From assembly GCA_964622075.1 (NCBI GenBank), contig CAZUMR010000047.1:1-23355 (forward strand): DNA of 23,355 nucleotides, given 5' to 3'. Source of the stretch: WAPX01 sp964622075 (GTDB taxonomy: Archaea > Halobacteriota > Archaeoglobi > Archaeoglobales > Archaeoglobaceae). The first letter of the stretch is position 1; every line of letters starts with the position of its first letter. Positions 21,246-23,355 of this stretch are shown in pieces. Both the position numbers and the translations under genes were made by a program. The notes under the pieces were generated by a model. That model saw only the letters and a list, made by a program, of their open reading frames with translations, was not told the origin of the DNA and made no database searches.

Positions 21246-23319
21246 CCCTGTATATGACCACGTTTTTGTCCTCATAAGCTATCCTCAGCACTTTTCCAAG
21301 CAAAGGCAAAAACTCCTTTCTGTTTGCATTGAACTCCTTTTTCTCCTCGTAACCAAGCACAACATAGCTGACATTGTATTTGTCAAGAACTTTCCAGTAA
21401 TAACCGGGATCCGTGTAAAACAGCTTCACATCGAGCATTCTCCTCGCAAGCATTTTGCCGTTTCCCCTCCACTGCACCTCATGGCATGCCCATCCAACAA
21501 CCACAGGATTTCCCGTAAAGGCCGGAAATCTCCCGCCATAAGTGTAGCAGTTGTAAGCAGCGGACATGATGATGCCTTTCACATGTTTTTGAGCCCATAG
21601 CAAAGCTCTATACTCTCCAAAGTACTTTGTAAAGGCCATTCCATCAAGAGTGCACCTCTTGACACTGCACTTCTGAGGTGTTGCAACAGCAGGATACGTG
21701 AGTGTAAGTAAGAAAAGCAGAATCAAAATCAACGCTCTTCTCCTGCCAATTGGGACAGTCAGGCTTGCATTACCGCTGCTATAGCAATTACCAACCCTAA
21801 CAGCTTCAAAGGCCGAATCGAGAACGATTGAGCCGGGTATGCAGTACAGCAACCAGCAGATCTCGTAAAACTTGAAGACGGTATTCATCCTGCAGTCTAT
21901 GGCAAAGAATTCTGGAAATAGTGTAAACAGACATGCTACCAGAATCAAAACCAGCAGGAATTTTTCGCGTTTCTCCACATTCTTCAATCCTGCATTAGAG
22001 TTAGCATTATAGCTGAGATCAGATTTCAGACCAAGATGCATGAAAGACAGAATTGCAAGTGGCAGAATAACCACCAATATTTCGACTCCCGTCAAGATTG
22101 CTGCAACAACAACCCCTGCTGACAGAAAAATCGAATAAATCGGATTATTTAAGCTGGAGGAAAATTTGAAAATCCAGCAGTAGGCAAACAGGACTGGAAT
22201 GAGAAAGTACAGTAAAAACGGGAAAAGTGGGGAGTGAGTGCTTACAATGTGCACTTTTGCAGATGCAGAGTGTATGGTCGTATAGGCAAGATATGTGGAA
22301 ATAACACATCCGAAGAACAGTAAAAGAGCTTTTCTACGCATAATCAGCGCCATCAGGAAAAACAGAAGGAGAAAAACTGGCGAATCCCAGCTATTCGTTA
22401 TATACAGAATGTAGCTGAGAACAAGCAGAACTGCTGCGTAACTGGATGAGGTAAGAGTAAATTGCTCAGAGTCCGATACGAAGAACGTGTAAAGAATGGA
22501 AAGGCTGAGAATGAAGAGTGGAATTGCCACAACATGTGCATGAAAGTCTGCGTGTAAAAAGCTGAAATAGGGAAACTCGTTTATCGTCCCGGGTATAACT
22601 CTCGTTGCGTTCCAATAATAAAGCCAGGATACATGATGGTACAGAAAGAGATCTTTCAGCAGATAGTAAAATCCGGCAAAGTCTCCTGTGAAGAGAGTGA
22701 AAATTACACCAGCCCACGCTCTCTTCAATCCGATGTCTTTCAGAAATCCATAGAGTGTTGAGGAGGAGTAAGCCGCTATTGCGGATATAGCCAGATTGTA
22801 CGAATACTGCACTGGTAGAAAGCTCATCAGCGCTATTGATGCACCAATAACGTGGCCAAAGTAGTAGTAGCAGTTCAGCCTGTATCCTGCCAAAAACGGA
22901 TCGAGCGGTGGCAGACAGGAGGAATGAAGGACAGAACTGATGAAAGCACAGTCCATGAACTTCTCAGCTCCAAATATGTCCGGATTCAGCCATCTCAAAA
23001 ACAAGAAGTAAGAAAGTACAAGCAAAAATACCGCCTCTACAGAGGGGTCAAACCACCTGTCTTTACCTGAGCTCGAAAATAAACGAGACAGAGATGGAAT
23101 GGAATTTAAAGACCGGACAATTGAAATAAGAGAAAGAACGAGGAAAAATGATAGAGTAAAGTAAAAAGCCTCCGGATACGGCATAAAGTGTGCTAACAAA
23201 TATGCAAGAAAACTCAGAATGATAAGAGAGAGAAAACGGGCCTGATAGTACTTGAAGTGTTTGAAAGGTAGTGAGATCAGGAAAGACAGAAGGATGAAGA
23301 CGATTACATTCACCAGCAT
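21211..23319 (-). CDS. Large multi-spanning membrane protein, DUF2298 (Chlor_Arch_YYY) family
   Basis: This 702-aa protein has many hydrophobic helices and an outside-facing C-terminal region of about 150 residues from the last helix (TLTYPAVATPQ). The family marks are NPDIFGAEKFMDCAFISS near 112 and LPPLDPFLAGYRLNCYYYFGH near 136-156, with the YYY that names the family. The function is not established. Its topology and acidic/His loop positions resemble GT-C glycosyltransferases, so a lipid-linked sugar transferase in surface glycosylation is a reasonable guess. ATG 23319 appears leaderless, with CTTTTATTCC about 22 nt upstream near the window edge. The mid-part contains long loops; no frameshift was seen. 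The end overlaps mptA tail to tail. Confidence 0.9.
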   Translation of the reverse strand: MLVNVIVFILLSFLISLPFKHFKYYQARFLSLIILSFLAYLLAHFMPYPEAFYFTLSFFLVLSLISIVRSLNSIPSLSRLFSSSGKDRWFDPSVEAVFLLVLSYFLFLRWLNPDIFGAEKFMDCAFISSVLHSSCLPPLDPFLAGYRLNCYYYFGHVIGASIALMSFLPVQYSYNLAISAIAAYSSSTLYGFLKDIGLKRAWAGVIFTLFTGDFAGFYYLLKDLFLYHHVSWLYYWNATRVIPGTINEFPYFSFLHADFHAHVVAIPLFILSLSILYTFFVSDSEQFTLTSSSYAAVLLVLSYILYITNSWDSPVFLLLFFLMALIMRRKALLLFFGCVISTYLAYTTIHSASAKVHIVSTHSPLFPFLLYFLIPVLFAYCWIFKFSSSLNNPIYSIFLSAGVVVAAILTGVEILVVILPLAILSFMHLGLKSDLSYNANSNAGLKNVEKREKFLLVLILVACLFTLFPEFFAIDCRMNTVFKFYEICWLLYCIPGSIVLDSAFEAVRVGNCYSSGNASLTVPIGRRRALILILLFLLTLTYPAVATPQKCSVKRCTLDGMAFTKYFGEYRALLWAQKHVKGIIMSAAYNCYTYGGRFPAFTGNPVVVGWACHEVQWRGNGKMLARRMLDVKLFYTDPGYYWKVLDKYNVSYVVLGYEEKKEFNANRKEFLPLLGKVLRIAYEDKNVVIYRVIHATDRNAGT

Positions 23320-23355
23320 CGAATTGCCTTTTGGGGAGTGGAATAAAAGCTTTAA

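Overview
The window looks like chromosomal DNA of a hyperthermophilic, sulfate-reducing archaeon of the Archaeoglobus type. The reasons are a five-gene operon matching the Hme (Hdr-like menaquinol-oxidising, DsrMKJOP-type) membrane complex described from Archaeoglobus fulgidus; archaeal-type genes such as clamp-loader RfcS, archaeal ApgM phosphoglycerate mutase, MptA (first step of methanopterin synthesis), an archaeal RNA ligase and an archaeal H/ACA guide RNA; AGA/AGG-rich arginine codon use; strong GGAGGTG ribosome-binding sites 5-6 nt before starts; and several genes that appear leaderless, with a TATA box about 20-25 nt before the start. The genus is inferred. No 16S gene is present.

Layout. 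1-425: distal, decaying end of a CRISPR array, whose second-last gap holds a 37-codon rubredoxin-like gene on the opposite strand. 473-5494: minus-strand block with a two-helix K+ channel fused to RCK domains, a KaiC/RAD55-like protein without a P-loop, an RNA ligase cotranscribed with a four-CBS protein, and a CBS-zinc-ribbon protein. 5600-7738: hisB and cobQ (histidine and cobalamin synthesis). 7739-8095: long non-coding leader with a 9-bp perfect hairpin. 8096-13144: hmeABCDE. 13145-13318: terminator-like T tracts and a 9-bp inverted repeat upstream of rfcS. 13319-17406: rfcS, then (minus) birA with a tiny zinc-ribbon gene, then (plus) ubiX and apgM. 17407-17587: a convincing single-hairpin H/ACA sRNA on the minus strand with its own promoter. 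17588-20212: minus-strand DHH/RecJ-like phosphoesterase and a GalT-like HIT protein. 20295-21245: mptA. 21211-23319: a minus-strand multi-spanning DUF2298 ('YYY') membrane protein that overlaps mptA tail-to-tail by 35 bp.

How the genes work together. hmeABCDE form one respiratory complex: a periplasmic ferredoxin-like subunit and a triheme cytochrome c outside, two membrane quinol-handling subunits, and a cytoplasmic Hdr-like catalytic subunit that feeds electrons to sulfite reduction. hisB, cobQ, ubiX, mptA and birA are unlinked cofactor or amino-acid housekeeping genes. Most other neighbours are separate short transcripts.

The items least explained by routine annotation are the H/ACA RNA with no gene call, the small gene inside the CRISPR array, the RNA ligase-CBS pairing, the altered channel filter, and the hairpins before hmeA and rfcS.
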